The notes beneath the pieces were generated by a model that made no database searches, was not told the DNA's origin, and was given only the letters and a program-made list of their open reading frames with translations. Positions 42,474 to 51,471 of a stretch of 64,000 nucleotides of DNA are shown here, piece by piece (positions within the stretch are counted from its first letter, which is position 1; every line of letters begins with the position of its first letter). The translations under genes and the position numbers were made by a program. Origin of the DNA: Bradyrhizobium daqingense (GTDB taxonomy: Bacteria > Pseudomonadota > Alphaproteobacteria > Rhizobiales > Xanthobacteraceae); the NCBI RefSeq assembly GCF_021044685.1, contig NZ_CP088014.1, forward strand, positions 5,194,001 through 5,258,000. Reading direction: 5' to 3'.

Positions 42474-42585
42474 GTATTATGGTGATAGGTGCCTGGCGGG
42501 CAAGCCCGCACGTCGGGTGCCCACTTCGCAAACGGCCCTCGCCTCACCCCCAACTAGCCCCCCAGAGGCGGGGGCCGTTTCTTTC
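42474..42585 (+). ncRNA. Candidate small RNA
   Basis: Downstream of the AT-rich stretch a short segment has a hairpin (GCGGGCAAGCCCGC, about 42,497) and then the hairpin at 42,557-42,575 followed by a T-rich tail. No plus-strand gene uses that terminator. Boundaries are approximate and no known family is recognised. Confidence 0.3.
42557..42585 (+). terminator. Rho-independent terminator-like hairpin
   Basis: GCCCCC and GGGGGC pair around a 7-base loop, followed by CGTTTCTTT. On the plus strand this is a plausible intrinsic terminator; on the minus strand no T-run follows. Confidence 0.45.
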
Positions 42586-42699
42586 CAAAGCTTCATTCCA
42601 CCTACACGACCTGCAACCGTGCATCGGCGCGCGCTCCCGATAGGAGATCGCGCGTCCTTTCGGAGCGATGAAGCGGGCTTGGCGCTACCGATCAGGCAC

Positions 42700-44550
42700 C
42701 TATCTCGAACGCCGCTTCACCTCGCGTACCGCGCCGCGCGCGGCGCTGGTGGTGAGCGCGGCGTAAGCCTGCAGCGCGGTCGAGACGTTGCGCTTGCGGC
42801 CTTGCGCCTGCCAGGCGGCATCGCCCTTCGCTTCTTCCGCCGCGCGGCGCTTGGCGAGCTCCTCGTCGGAGACCTCGAGGCTGATGCTGCGGTTCGGGAT
42901 GTCGATGGCAATGACGTCGCCGGTCCGCACCAGACCGATGTTGCCGCCTTCGGCCGCTTCCGGCGACAAATGGCCGATCGACAGGCCGGAGGAGCCGCCG
43001 GAGAAGCGACCGTCGGTGACGAGCGCACAGGCTTTGCCGAGGCCCATCGATTTCAAATAGCTGGTCGGATACAGCATCTCCTGCATGCCGGGGCCGCCGC
43101 GCGGGCCTTCGTAGATGATGACCACGACCTCGCCGGCGACGACCTTGCCGCCGAGGATGCCTTCGACGGCGGCGTCCTGGCTCTCGAACACGCGCGCAGG
43201 TCCGGAGAATTTCAGGATCGAGGCATCGACACCGGCGGTCTTCACGATGCAGCCGTCCTGCGCGAGGTTGCCGTAAAGCACCGCAAGACCGCCATCCTTG
43301 CTGAACGCGTGTTCGAGATCGCGCACGACGCCCTTCTCGCGGTCGGCATCGAGCTCGTCGTACCGGCGCTCCTGGCTGAAGGCGACCTGGGTGGGAATGC
43401 CGCCCGGCGAGGCGCGATAGAAGGTGCGCACCGCTTCGCTCTTGGTGCGCTTGATGTCCCAGCGCTCCAGCGCATCGTTCATGGTCGGTGCGTGCACGGT
43501 CGAGACCGAAGTGTCGATCAGCCCAGCGCGGTCGAGCTCGCCGAGAATGCCCATGATGCCGCCCGCGCGATGCACGTCCTCGACATGCACGTCAGCGACG
43601 GACGGCGCCACCTTGCACAGCACGGGCACGCGGCGCGAGAGGCGGTCGATGTCCTTCATGGTGAACGCCACCTGCCCTTCATGGGCGGCCGCGAGCAGAT
43701 GCAGCACGGTGTTGGTCGAGCCACCCATGGCGATATCGAGCGTCATCGCGTTCTCGAACGCCTTGAAGTTCGCGACGTTGCGCGGGAGCACGGACGCATC
43801 GTCCTGCTCGTAATAGCGGCGGACGAGATCGACGATGGTGTGGCCGGCCTCGACGAACAGGCGCTTGCGATCGGCATGGGTTGCGACCACCGAGCCGTTG
43901 CCGGGCAGCGCGAGGCCGAGCGCCTCGGTCAGGCAGTTCATGGAGTTGGCGGTGAACATGCCCGAGCAGGAGCCGCAGGTCGGACACGCCGAGCGCTCGA
44001 TCACCTTGACGTCCTCGTCGCTGACCTTGCTGTCGGCCGCGGCCACCATGGCGTCGATGAGGTCGACGGCCTTGGTCTTGCCCTGCAGCTTGACCTTGCC
44101 GGCCTCCATCGGGCCGCCCGAGACGAACACGGCGGGGATGTTGAGCCGCAGCGCGGCCATCAGCATGCCGGGGGTGATCTTGTCGCAGTTGGAGATGCAG
44201 ACGAGGCCGTCGGCGCAATGCGCGTTGGCCATGTACTCGACGCTGTCGGCGATCAGCTCGCGCGACGGCAGGCTGTAGAGCATGCCGTCATGGCCCATGG
44301 CGATGCCGTCATCGACCGCGATGGTGTTGAACTCCTTGGCGACGCCGCCGGCCTGCTCGATCTCGCGGGCCACGAGCTGGCCGAGGTCCTTCAGATGGAC
44401 ATGGCCGGGCACGAACTGGGTGAAGGAGTTGACGACCGCGATGATCGGTTTGCCGAAATCGGCGTCCTTCATGCCCGTCGCGCGCCAGAGGCCGCGGGCA
44501 CCCGCCATGTTGCGGCCGTGGGTGGTGGTGCGGGAGCGATAGGCTGGCAT
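42700..44550 (-). CDS. ilvD: Dihydroxy-acid dehydratase
   Basis: This Fe-S dehydratase catalyses the third step of valine, leucine and isoleucine synthesis, from dihydroxy acids to 2-keto acids. Length is 616 residues as in E. coli. The cluster cysteines are seen in SNCDKITPG (C122) and ACPTCGSCSGM (C189, C192, C195), and 'TDGRFSGGSSGLSIGHLSPEA' is the conserved C-terminal motif. ATG 44550 is chosen because it gives the family N-terminus MPAYRSRTTTHGRNMAGAR. It stands apart from the ABC operon, separated by a REP-like palindrome. Confidence 0.97.
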   Translation of the reverse strand: MPAYRSRTTTHGRNMAGARGLWRATGMKDADFGKPIIAVVNSFTQFVPGHVHLKDLGQLVAREIEQAGGVAKEFNTIAVDDGIAMGHDGMLYSLPSRELIADSVEYMANAHCADGLVCISNCDKITPGMLMAALRLNIPAVFVSGGPMEAGKVKLQGKTKAVDLIDAMVAAADSKVSDEDVKVIERSACPTCGSCSGMFTANSMNCLTEALGLALPGNGSVVATHADRKRLFVEAGHTIVDLVRRYYEQDDASVLPRNVANFKAFENAMTLDIAMGGSTNTVLHLLAAAHEGQVAFTMKDIDRLSRRVPVLCKVAPSVADVHVEDVHRAGGIMGILGELDRAGLIDTSVSTVHAPTMNDALERWDIKRTKSEAVRTFYRASPGGIPTQVAFSQERRYDELDADREKGVVRDLEHAFSKDGGLAVLYGNLAQDGCIVKTAGVDASILKFSGPARVFESQDAAVEGILGGKVVAGEVVVIIYEGPRGGPGMQEMLYPTSYLKSMGLGKACALVTDGRFSGGSSGLSIGHLSPEAAEGGNIGLVRTGDVIAIDIPNRSISLEVSDEELAKRRAAEEAKGDAAWQAQGRKRNVSTALQAYAALTTSAARGAVREVKRRSR

Positions 44551-44707
44551 GGCGGTTCCGTCCTCGGGTTTGGCAGCCAGGGCGGGAAAATGTGGAGCCG
44601 CCTCAGGCCTTTCCGGCCGGATAGCGCAGGCCAGGAACGCGCGCAACGGGAACTTGGGGCGGACAGGGCTCCTCTGCTCCCGGCGCGGGGGCAAGTGCGA
44701 TCTCAGT

Positions 44708-44792
44708 CGTCATGCCCGGGCCTGTCCCGGGCATCCACGTTCTTGGTGCCGGGGAAAGGTCGCGGATGACCGGGACAAGCCCGGCCATGACG
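44708..44792. repeat. REP-like palindromic repeat
   Basis: CGTCATGCCCGGGCCTGTCC opens the element and GGGACAAGCCCGGCCATGACG (last bases) closes it in inverted orientation. This CCCGGGC-type palindrome with CGTCATG ends is a widespread intergenic repeat in Bradyrhizobium and relatives. It lies just after the dppC-like stop, so it may act as 3' end or terminator. Confidence 0.75.
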
Positions 44793-44798
44793 GAGTTT

Positions 44799-45659
44799 CT
44801 ATTGCAACGTCGGATCGAGCCGGTCGCGCAGCCAGTCGCCGATCACGGAGACCGCCAGCGTGGTCACGACGATGGTGGTCGCCGGGGCCAGCATGATCCA
44901 GGGCGCCCGGGTCAGGTACTCGCGGCCGTAGCCGACCATGTTGCCGAGGCTGGTCATCGGCGGCTGCACGCCGAGGCCGAGGAAGGACAGGCCTGATTCC
45001 ATCAGGATCACCTCGGGGAATACCAAGGTGGTCGAGACGATCAGGGTCGAAGCGATGTTGGGCAGGATGTGGCGGAGATAGATCCGCGACGGCGTCGCGC
45101 CCAGCTGGCGCACGGCAGCGGCATAGCCTTGCGCATTGGCCGAGATCGCAAGGCCGCGCGCGATGCGGGCGTAACGCTCCCAGCCGAACAGGCCCATCAG
45201 GCCGATCAGGAGCGGCAGCGAGTTGCCGAAGAAGGCGAGCACCGCCAGCGCCATGATCAGGAAGGGCATGCTGGCCTGGAAGTCGGTCAGCATCAGCACC
45301 AGCTGCTCGACGAACCCGCGAAAATGCGCGGCGAGAAAGCCGAGCGTGGTGCCGACCACGGCCGAGATCGCGGTGGCGCCGAACGCGATCAGGAGCGAGA
45401 TCCGGATCGAGACCAGAAGACGCGATAGCACGTCGCGGCCGAGCTCGTCGGTGCCGAGCCAGTGCGCGGCATTGCCGGGCGCGGCCAGCCGGTTGCGCAG
45501 ATCGAGCTGGGTGAAGCCGTAGGGCGCGATCTTCTCGGCGAAGGCGGCGATGAGCAGCATCGCGACGATCCAGGTGATCGCGAGTGCGACCGACACCGGG
45601 ATTGCCGGAAGGCTGATGTGGCGGCGTGTGGCGGTATCCTTCAGCGTCGCGTCGGTCAT
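44799..45659 (-). CDS. Peptide/opine-type ABC transporter permease (DppC-like)
   Basis: This 286-residue permease has the family N-terminal helix ('VSVALAITWIVAMLLIAAFAEKIAPYGF'), the 'HWLGTDELGRDVLSRLLVSIRISL' motif and the EAA-like loop 'ANAQGYAAAVRQLGATPSRIYLRHILPN'. ATG 45659 overlaps the preceding permease stop by 4 bases (ATGA). It is the last gene of the operon beginning at 51,037. Confidence 0.94.
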   Translation of the reverse strand: MTDATLKDTATRRHISLPAIPVSVALAITWIVAMLLIAAFAEKIAPYGFTQLDLRNRLAAPGNAAHWLGTDELGRDVLSRLLVSIRISLLIAFGATAISAVVGTTLGFLAAHFRGFVEQLVLMLTDFQASMPFLIMALAVLAFFGNSLPLLIGLMGLFGWERYARIARGLAISANAQGYAAAVRQLGATPSRIYLRHILPNIASTLIVSTTLVFPEVILMESGLSFLGLGVQPPMTSLGNMVGYGREYLTRAPWIMLAPATTIVVTTLAVSVIGDWLRDRLDPTLQ

Positions 45660-46585
45660 GCATGCGCTCCCTTGGTGCGCAGGCGCGGGTCGAGGAAGCC
45701 ATAGAGGAAATCGACGATCAGGTTGGACGTCACCATGGTCATGGCGACCAGCAGCAGGATGCATTGCACGACGGCGAGGTCGCGGTTGGCGACGGCGACG
45801 ACGAGCAGGCGCCCTACTCCGGGCCAGGCGAACACGCTCTCCACCACGACCGCGCCGGCGATCAGCGTGCCCACCATGAAGCCGAGGATGGTGACGGTGG
45901 GGATCGCCGCGTTCGGCAGCGCATGCGAGGTCACGACCTTGCGCCACGGCACGCCCTTGGCCGAGGCGGTGCGGATGTAGGGCTGGCCCAGCACCTCCAG
46001 CATCGCGCTGCGGGTGAAGCGCGCCAGCACGGCCGCACCGCCGAGGCTCAGCGTCGCAATGGGCAGGATGGCGTGGCGCCAGCTGTCCTGCCCGCCCGAG
46101 GGCAGCCAGCCGAGCTGCACGGCGAAGACGAGGACCAGCAGAAGCGCGAGCACGAAGCTTGGGACGGTGAAACCGGCAACGGCGGTCATCATCACCACGC
46201 GGTCGATCGCCAAGCCCCGATGCAGCGCGGCGTAGATGCCGGCGGGAATGCCGAGCGCCACCTTGAAGAAGAACGCCGGCAAGGTCAGCGCCAATGTCGC
46301 GGGAATGCGCTCCAGCACGAGCTCGATCGCAGGGCGGCCGTCGCGCATGGAGCGGCCGAGCTCGCCTTTGGCGATGGCGCCGAAATAGTCGAAATATTGA
46401 GCCCAGATGGGATCATCGAGACCCCAGGCCTTGCGGAACGCCGCGAGCACCTCCGGTGGCGCCTCCGGTCCCAGGATCATCAGCGCGGGATCACCGGAGA
46501 GACGCAGCACGATGAAGGCGAAGGTGACGACGAGCACGATCGTGAGCGCCGCGCGTCCGATGCGGATCGCGAAATAGCGTCCCAT
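45656..46585 (-). CDS. Peptide/opine-type ABC transporter permease (DppB-like)
   Basis: This 309-residue permease shows the DppB pattern: 'AALTIVLVVTFAFIVLRLSGDPA' first helix, 'GELGRSMRDGRPAIELVLERIPATLAL', and the coupling loop 'YIRTASAKGVPWRKVVTSHALPNA'. ATG 46585 overlaps the stop of the upstream ATPase gene (TGATG); the longer in-frame start at 46,627 is rejected because of this coupling. Substrate class is peptide, nickel, or oligosaccharide/opine. Confidence 0.94.
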   Translation of the reverse strand: MGRYFAIRIGRAALTIVLVVTFAFIVLRLSGDPALMILGPEAPPEVLAAFRKAWGLDDPIWAQYFDYFGAIAKGELGRSMRDGRPAIELVLERIPATLALTLPAFFFKVALGIPAGIYAALHRGLAIDRVVMMTAVAGFTVPSFVLALLLVLVFAVQLGWLPSGGQDSWRHAILPIATLSLGGAAVLARFTRSAMLEVLGQPYIRTASAKGVPWRKVVTSHALPNAAIPTVTILGFMVGTLIAGAVVVESVFAWPGVGRLLVVAVANRDLAVVQCILLLVAMTMVTSNLIVDFLYGFLDPRLRTKGAHA

Positions 46586-47571
46586 CAGGCTGCATCCCGC
46601 GTTTCGGCGCCCGTGACGAGATGGCACGCGACCTGCCGGTCGCCGCCGATCGCCGCGAGTGCAGGCACCTCGCTCCTGCAGCGCGCGACCGCGCGCGGGC
46701 AGCGCGGGTGGAAGGCACAGCCTTGCGGTCGCGCTGCCGGGTTCGGCGGGTCGCCCGACAGCACGATGCGGCTCGCGCTACGGCGGCCCGGCGCGGGCGA
46801 GGCCGAGACCAGCGCCTGCGTATAAGGATGCTCGGGCCGCGCAAACAGATCGTTGGCGGTGCCGAGCTCGACGATGCGGCCGAGATACATCACGGCGACG
46901 ACGTTGCTGATCTGCCGGACGACGCGCAGATCGTGGCTGATGAACAGCAGCGTCAGCGACAGCTGCGCCTGGAGATCGCAAAGCAGGTTCACCACCTGCG
47001 CCTGGATCGAGACGTCGAGTGCGCTGACCGGCTCGTCGCAGACCAGGAAATCGGGCTTCGTGGCCAGCGCCCGCGCCAGCACGATGCGCTGGCGCTGGCC
47101 GCCGGAGAGCGCACCGGGATAGCGCGCGCTATGGGCCGGTGTCAGCTCGACGGCACGCAGCAGCTCGCGGACGCGATGCTCGCGCTCGGCGGGCGCGCCG
47201 AGATCGTGGATGTCCAGCGGCTCGCGGATTTGCGTCGCGACCGGCAGCCGCCGGTCCAGCGCGCCCAGCGGATCCTGGAAAATCATCTGCATGCGCGCTC
47301 GCTGGGCTCGCCACGCAGCCGTTCCCGGCGCAGCCATTGGCCTACCGTCGAACCGCACCTCGCCGCTATCGGGCGGCTCAAGGCCAAGCACAATGCGGCC
47401 CGTCGTCGATTTGCCCGAGCCGGATTCGCCGACGAGGCCAAGCGTCTCACCCTTGGGAATCGTCAGCGACACGCCGTCGACGGCATGAACCGCCGTGGCG
47501 CGGCCGAACATTCCGGAACGCATCGCATAGCTGCGCGAGATCGCGGACACCTCGACGAGGGGCACGCTCAT
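46585..47571 (-). CDS. Peptide-type ABC transporter ATPase (DppF-like)
   Basis: This 328-residue ATPase has Walker A GESGSGKSTTG, signature LSGGQRQRI, and Walker B 'FLVCDEPVSALDVS'. The C-terminal oligopeptide-ATPase extension carries the Fe-S-type cysteines in 'PQGCAFHPRCPRAVARC'. ATG 47571 overlaps the upstream ATPase stop by 4 bases. A longer frame to 47,715 is the antisense overlap of that gene and is rejected. Confidence 0.94.
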   Translation of the reverse strand: MSVPLVEVSAISRSYAMRSGMFGRATAVHAVDGVSLTIPKGETLGLVGESGSGKSTTGRIVLGLEPPDSGEVRFDGRPMAAPGTAAWRAQRARMQMIFQDPLGALDRRLPVATQIREPLDIHDLGAPAEREHRVRELLRAVELTPAHSARYPGALSGGQRQRIVLARALATKPDFLVCDEPVSALDVSIQAQVVNLLCDLQAQLSLTLLFISHDLRVVRQISNVVAVMYLGRIVELGTANDLFARPEHPYTQALVSASPAPGRRSASRIVLSGDPPNPAARPQGCAFHPRCPRAVARCRSEVPALAAIGGDRQVACHLVTGAETRDAA

Positions 47572-48551
47572 TCGGCGGCGATCCCGGGCAGCGCGCGGCG
47601 CGAGGCCTCTGCGCGGATGCAGGCAACGCTGCGGTCGTCTGCGATCGGCGCCGGGCTCGGCGCGGCAAGGCCGCACGGCTCGACCGCCAGCATGCAGCGC
47701 GGCGCGAAGGCGCAACCATCGGGCATGTGCGCGGGATCGGGCACGGTGCCTGGAATCGCGGTCAGCCGCCGCCGCGGTCCATCGAGCGGCGGCAGCGCGC
47801 CGATCAGGCCTTGCGCATAGGGGTGCACGGGATCGGCGAAGAGTTGGTTGCTCGGCGCCTCCTCGACGATGCGGCCAGCATACATCACCGCGACGCGGTC
47901 GCAGTTCTCGGCGACGACGCCGAGATCGTGGCTGATCAGGACCATCGCCATGCTCATCTCGCGGCGGACCGTGGAGAGCAGCTCCAGGATCTGCGCCTGG
48001 ATGGTGGCATCGAGCGCGGTGGTCGGCTCATCCGCGACCAGGAGGTCGGGATTTCCGGCAAGCGCCATTGCGATCATGATGCGCTGGACCTGGCCGCCGG
48101 AGAATTCGTGCGGATAGGCGGACAGCCGCCGCGCCGCATCGGGAATTCCGACGAGATCGAGCAGCCGCCGGGCTTCCGCCTTCAGCGCCTCGCCCGAGAG
48201 ATCGCGATGCAGCGCCAGCGCTTCGCAGAGCTGCCTGCGGATGGTCAGCACCGGATTGAGGGCGCTGGCCGGATCCTGGAAGATCATGGCGACCCGCCCG
48301 CCCCTGACCTTGTCGAGCGCGGCGGCCGGCGCGCCGAGGATCTCGCGGCCGTCGAGCAGCACCGAGCCGGAGACCTCGGCGTGGCGCGGCAAGAGGCCGA
48401 GGGCAGCAAGCCACGTCACCGACTTGCCCGACCCGGACTCGCCGACGAGGCCCAGAGCCTCGCCCTTCTGCAAGCTGATGTCGACGCCGCGCAGGACCGG
48501 CACGCCGCCAAAGGCGACGCGCAAGTCCCTGATGCTGACCAGCGGCGGCAC
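47568..48551 (-). CDS. Peptide-type ABC transporter ATPase (DppD-like)
   Basis: This 327-residue ATPase has Walker A GESGSGKSVTW, 'MIFQDPASALNPVLTI' (Q-loop), signature FSGGQVQRI, Walker B 'LLVADEPTTALDAT' and the C-terminal cysteine segment 'PDGCAFAPRCMLAVEPC'. Its start lies 3 bases from the binding-protein stop, so the genes are tightly packed in one operon. Confidence 0.94.
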   Translation of the reverse strand: MPPLVSIRDLRVAFGGVPVLRGVDISLQKGEALGLVGESGSGKSVTWLAALGLLPRHAEVSGSVLLDGREILGAPAAALDKVRGGRVAMIFQDPASALNPVLTIRRQLCEALALHRDLSGEALKAEARRLLDLVGIPDAARRLSAYPHEFSGGQVQRIMIAMALAGNPDLLVADEPTTALDATIQAQILELLSTVRREMSMAMVLISHDLGVVAENCDRVAVMYAGRIVEEAPSNQLFADPVHPYAQGLIGALPPLDGPRRRLTAIPGTVPDPAHMPDGCAFAPRCMLAVEPCGLAAPSPAPIADDRSVACIRAEASRRALPGIAAE

Positions 48552-48554
48552 CGC

Positions 48555-50192
48555 TCAGGCCTCGAAATTGCCGGCGCGGAAATCCATCGCGAAGGCGGGC
48601 GCCGCCTTCCACTTGATCGATTTCGGCTTGGCCGTGAAGGTCGCGTTCTGATGCAGCACGGTGTAGGCGGGATCCTCGCGCTCGGCAATCTCCAGCATGC
48701 GGCGGAACGCCTTCTTGCGCGCCGCGCGATCGGTCGAGGTCTCCAGGAACTCCGAGAGCTTGTTCAGCTCGGTGTTGGTCCATTCGCCGATCTGCTGCTG
48801 CTGGCCGTTCGGGCCATGCTGGGCGACCAGCGAAGACACCGGATCGTTGAAAGCAGCCGAGTTCGACCAGTCGCGCACGGCGCGCCTAGGCGCACGCTCC
48901 ATGATCTGCGACCAGTTCTCCTTGGTCTCGATCTGGACGTTGAGGCCGACCGACTTCCACATCTCGACCAGCACCTGCGCGGTCGCGACCTGGTTGGTGT
49001 AGTAATTGTTGAGCAAGCGATAGGGGATCGGATCGCCTTTGTAGTTGGCCTGCTTCAACAGATCCTGCGCGAGCTTGGGATCGTAAGCCGGCACGCTCCA
49101 ATCGGCGTTGAACATGTCGCCGTAGAATTCCCATTGCAGGCCCTTCGGCACGCGGGTGCGGCCGGCCCACAGGCTGTCGACGATCGCCTGGCGGTCGATC
49201 GCATGGGTGAAGGCGCGCCGGACCAGCGGATTGCCGAGCACGGCGTGGTTCTTGTCGAACACGGTCAGGCGGTGATTGAGAATGGTGCCGCCCTGCACTT
49301 CGAACGCCGCGTTCTTCTCGATGCCGGCGATCTGGTCCGGCGGGATGTCGCAGGCGAACTGGTATTCGCCCGACAAGAGTCCGTTGATGCGGCTTGCGAC
49401 CTCCGGCACTTCGAGGAAGCGGATGCGCTTGAGCGGCGGACGGCCGCCCCAATATTCGTCGTGCGCTTCGAGCGTCAGCGACACGTCGGGCTTGAGCTCC
49501 ACGACCTTGTAGGGACCGGTGGTGACGGGCTTGCGCGCCCACTCAAGATAGCTCGCAGATTCTTCCCAGGCGCGACGGTTCATGATGTCGGAGCCGTAGC
49601 GCATCAGACGGCCCTCGATCGTGACGTCGGGCGTCGCGTTGTAGAAGCGCACCGTGTACTTGTCGACGGCGTCGACGCGCACGAGGTCGGGCCAGATGCG
49701 GCGGGCGACCGCGGGAACATCCGGCGGCAGCTCCTTGCCGGGGCGCGGCGTCGGGATCTTCTCGAAGGCCTGGATGGTGGAGCGGCTCTTGGCCTCGGTC
49801 TCGCCGAACATGCGCTGGCGGCTGAAGGTGAAGACGACGTCCTCCGCCGTGAGCTCGTCGCCATTGTGGAATTTGACGCCCTGCCGCAGCTTCAGCTCGA
49901 CGGTCTGGTCGTCGATGCGGCGCCATTCGGTGGCAAGGCCCGGCACGGCCTCGAGATTGCCGCGCCAGTTCTTGGAGATCAGGCCTTCCCAGATCGAGGA
50001 GAAGAACACCCGCTCGCCGACATTGGATTGCTCGCGCAGCACGTCGAGCACGTTGGCGTTCGTCACCTTCTGCACGGCGACCGTCACCGACGGACGATTG
50101 TCGGCCTGCCCGATCGCAAAGCGCGGCAGAAGCAACGTGCCTGCGGCAGCGCCGCCGGATTTCAGGATGGTGCGACGGGTGAGCTTGCTCAT
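48555..50192 (-). CDS. ABC transporter substrate-binding protein, family 5
   Basis: This 545-residue periplasmic binding protein belongs to the peptide/nickel/opine family (SBP_bac_5). A twin-arginine leader (LTRRTILKSGGAAAGTLLLP) is followed by the domain with 'VELKLRQGVKFHNGDELTAEDVVFTF', 'VRRAFTHAIDRQAIVDSLW' and 'YDPKLAQDLLKQANYKGDP'. The Tat leader suggests export after folding. It lies 29 bases after the isomerase-like gene and 3 bases before dppD. Confidence 0.94.
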   Translation of the reverse strand: MSKLTRRTILKSGGAAAGTLLLPRFAIGQADNRPSVTVAVQKVTNANVLDVLREQSNVGERVFFSSIWEGLISKNWRGNLEAVPGLATEWRRIDDQTVELKLRQGVKFHNGDELTAEDVVFTFSRQRMFGETEAKSRSTIQAFEKIPTPRPGKELPPDVPAVARRIWPDLVRVDAVDKYTVRFYNATPDVTIEGRLMRYGSDIMNRRAWEESASYLEWARKPVTTGPYKVVELKPDVSLTLEAHDEYWGGRPPLKRIRFLEVPEVASRINGLLSGEYQFACDIPPDQIAGIEKNAAFEVQGGTILNHRLTVFDKNHAVLGNPLVRRAFTHAIDRQAIVDSLWAGRTRVPKGLQWEFYGDMFNADWSVPAYDPKLAQDLLKQANYKGDPIPYRLLNNYYTNQVATAQVLVEMWKSVGLNVQIETKENWSQIMERAPRRAVRDWSNSAAFNDPVSSLVAQHGPNGQQQQIGEWTNTELNKLSEFLETSTDRAARKKAFRRMLEIAEREDPAYTVLHQNATFTAKPKSIKWKAAPAFAMDFRAGNFEA

Positions 50193-50221
50193 GGTGGTGA
50201 CCCTGCCCTTTGTGATGTCGG

Positions 50222-51037
50222 TTATTCGGCAAGCCCGAGCGCGGCGAGATGGGCTGCGCCGGCGCGGACGTCGTCATGGTTGCGGAGTTCGAGGATCAGC
50301 CGCGGGTTGGAATTCAGCCGTCCCAGCGCGCGGAACACCGCGACCCACGGGATGTTGCCCTCGCCCGGCGCCCAGTGCCGGTCGGCAAAGCCGTCGGTGT
50401 CCTGGAGGTGCACATGGGTCAGCATGTCACCAGCGGTTTCGACGTAGTAATCGACCGGCGGCGCGCCGGTGGAGATGTGAGCGTAGTTGGCGTGCCCGGT
50501 ATCGAGCGAGACGCGGACCTTACTGCTTTCGAGCGCCTTGGCGAGGCGCACGCGGTCGCGCGGATCCTTGTCCTCGATATTCTCAATGACGATTTCGCAG
50601 CCGATCGTCTCGGCGCGCGCAATGACTTCGGCGAGCGTCGCCTTGACGCGTTCGACGAGATTGCCGCGATTGTCAGGATAAAGATCGAGATTGTTGTGGT
50701 CCCAGGTCGTGAACGGCGAATGGATCACCATCTGCGTCGCGCCGAGGAACTCGGCGGCTTCCAGTCCCTGGAGCAGGCGCTTGGTCACGGCCTGACGGAT
50801 CATGGGATCGTGGCTATCGATCTTGAAGCCCCAGAACGGGCCGTGAATGCCGAGCCGGCCGGTGTGGCCCGCGAGCATCTGCTTGATGTCGCTCGCCGCG
50901 CTGCGCCAATCGCTATCGAGCAGATCGGCGCGGAAGAAATCCTGGACCTCGAGATCGCGTTGCCGTTCCAGAAGCCAGTCGCGATGCGCGGGGATCGATT
51001 TGATGGACAATGCGGCGCCCAGCACCGGCTTCGACAT
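50222..51037 (-). CDS. Sugar phosphate isomerase/epimerase-like TIM barrel
   Basis: This 271-residue protein fits the xylose-isomerase-like (AP endonuclease 2) superfamily. Likely metal ligands are in 'EIVIENIEDKD' (Glu), 'VSLDTGHANYAH' (Asp, His), 'LTHVHLQDTDG' (His, Asp) and 'RLILELR' (Glu). Substrate not identifiable; members isomerise or epimerise sugars or inositols. It is the promoter-proximal gene of the ABC operon, which suggests the importer carries a sugar-like compound instead of peptide. Confidence 0.85.
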   Translation of the reverse strand: MSKPVLGAALSIKSIPAHRDWLLERQRDLEVQDFFRADLLDSDWRSAASDIKQMLAGHTGRLGIHGPFWGFKIDSHDPMIRQAVTKRLLQGLEAAEFLGATQMVIHSPFTTWDHNNLDLYPDNRGNLVERVKATLAEVIARAETIGCEIVIENIEDKDPRDRVRLAKALESSKVRVSLDTGHANYAHISTGAPPVDYYVETAGDMLTHVHLQDTDGFADRHWAPGEGNIPWVAVFRALGRLNSNPRLILELRNHDDVRAGAAHLAALGLAE

Positions 51038-51099
51038 GGCTTGCTCCTTGGCCGTCAGCGATGACGGGAGCAGCGCTAGACCAGTTCAATGACAGGCTG

Positions 51100-51410
51100 G
51101 TGAAATGCAGGTTGAGAGGTGCCGGTGAGATGTGGACATCTTGCTGGTTGTCGCTTCCGGATCAGGCACGACGGGCGCACCGATGCCGAACGAACACAGG
51201 GCAAGCGGTATCGAGTCCGTAGTGACCCGGAATGGAATCCTAACCAACCTTCGCGTACATCGCGGGACATCGATCGGCGGCCACTTCCACGGGCATCACC
51301 CTCTGATCGCGCTACATGGGGTTGGGGGACCACATGGGGCGGGGGATTGAAGGCTGGGGCAAGGTGACGAGGTCCGGACTCCTAGGCACTCCGGACCTCG
51401 AAACTTTTTA
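51100..51410 (+). ncRNA. Possible orphan transcript ending at tandem terminators
   Basis: The presence of two plus-strand terminators implies transcription from about 51,100. No recognised RNA family fits. The 5' end is unknown; the interval shown is only a guess bounded by the divergent operon. Confidence 0.25.
51369..51410 (+). terminator. Strong Rho-independent terminator
   Basis: CGAGGTCCGGA and TCCGGACCTCG form an 11-bp perfect stem around CTCCTAGGCAC, followed by AAACTTTTT. This is a textbook plus-strand intrinsic terminator. Confidence 0.8.
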
Positions 51411-51422
51411 GATTGAACGCAG

Positions 51423-51471
51423 CAACGCGCCGTCCGGGTGGGGCATCCGGGCGGCGCGTTGTTGTTTCAAC
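51423..51471. terminator. Second strong hairpin, likely bidirectional terminator
   Basis: CAACGCGCCGTCCGG and CCGGGCGGCGCGTTG pair over 15 positions with one G-T wobble, loop of about 9 bases, then TTGTTTCAA on the plus strand. It also lies just after the stop of the DUF1236 gene on the minus strand and probably terminates it. Confidence 0.75.

Larger units (their letters stand above)
42307..42699. other. Intergenic region: AT-rich stretch, then structured segment and terminator
   Basis: Bases 42,418-42,470 are strikingly AT-rich for this genome. They are followed by a GC-rich structured segment ending in a terminator-like hairpin (see the ncRNA and terminator entries). No protein gene is supported; a long plus-strand frame from 42,472 is only the antisense of ilvD. 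Confidence 0.5.

Noticed and set aside
42472..44769. 765-codon plus-strand frame
   Set aside because: Antisense shadow of ilvD; no motifs, and ilvD is unmistakable.
47139..50447. 1102-codon open frame on the plus strand
   Set aside because: It is antisense to dppF, dppD and the binding-protein gene, all of which have full sets of family motifs. In GC-rich DNA the antisense frame stays open by codon bias. Its product is low-complexity Arg/Ala/His with no domain.
51132..51350. 72-codon His/Gly-rich plus-strand frame before tandem terminators
   Set aside because: No ribosome site and no recognisable domain. Kept only as part of a possible transcript.
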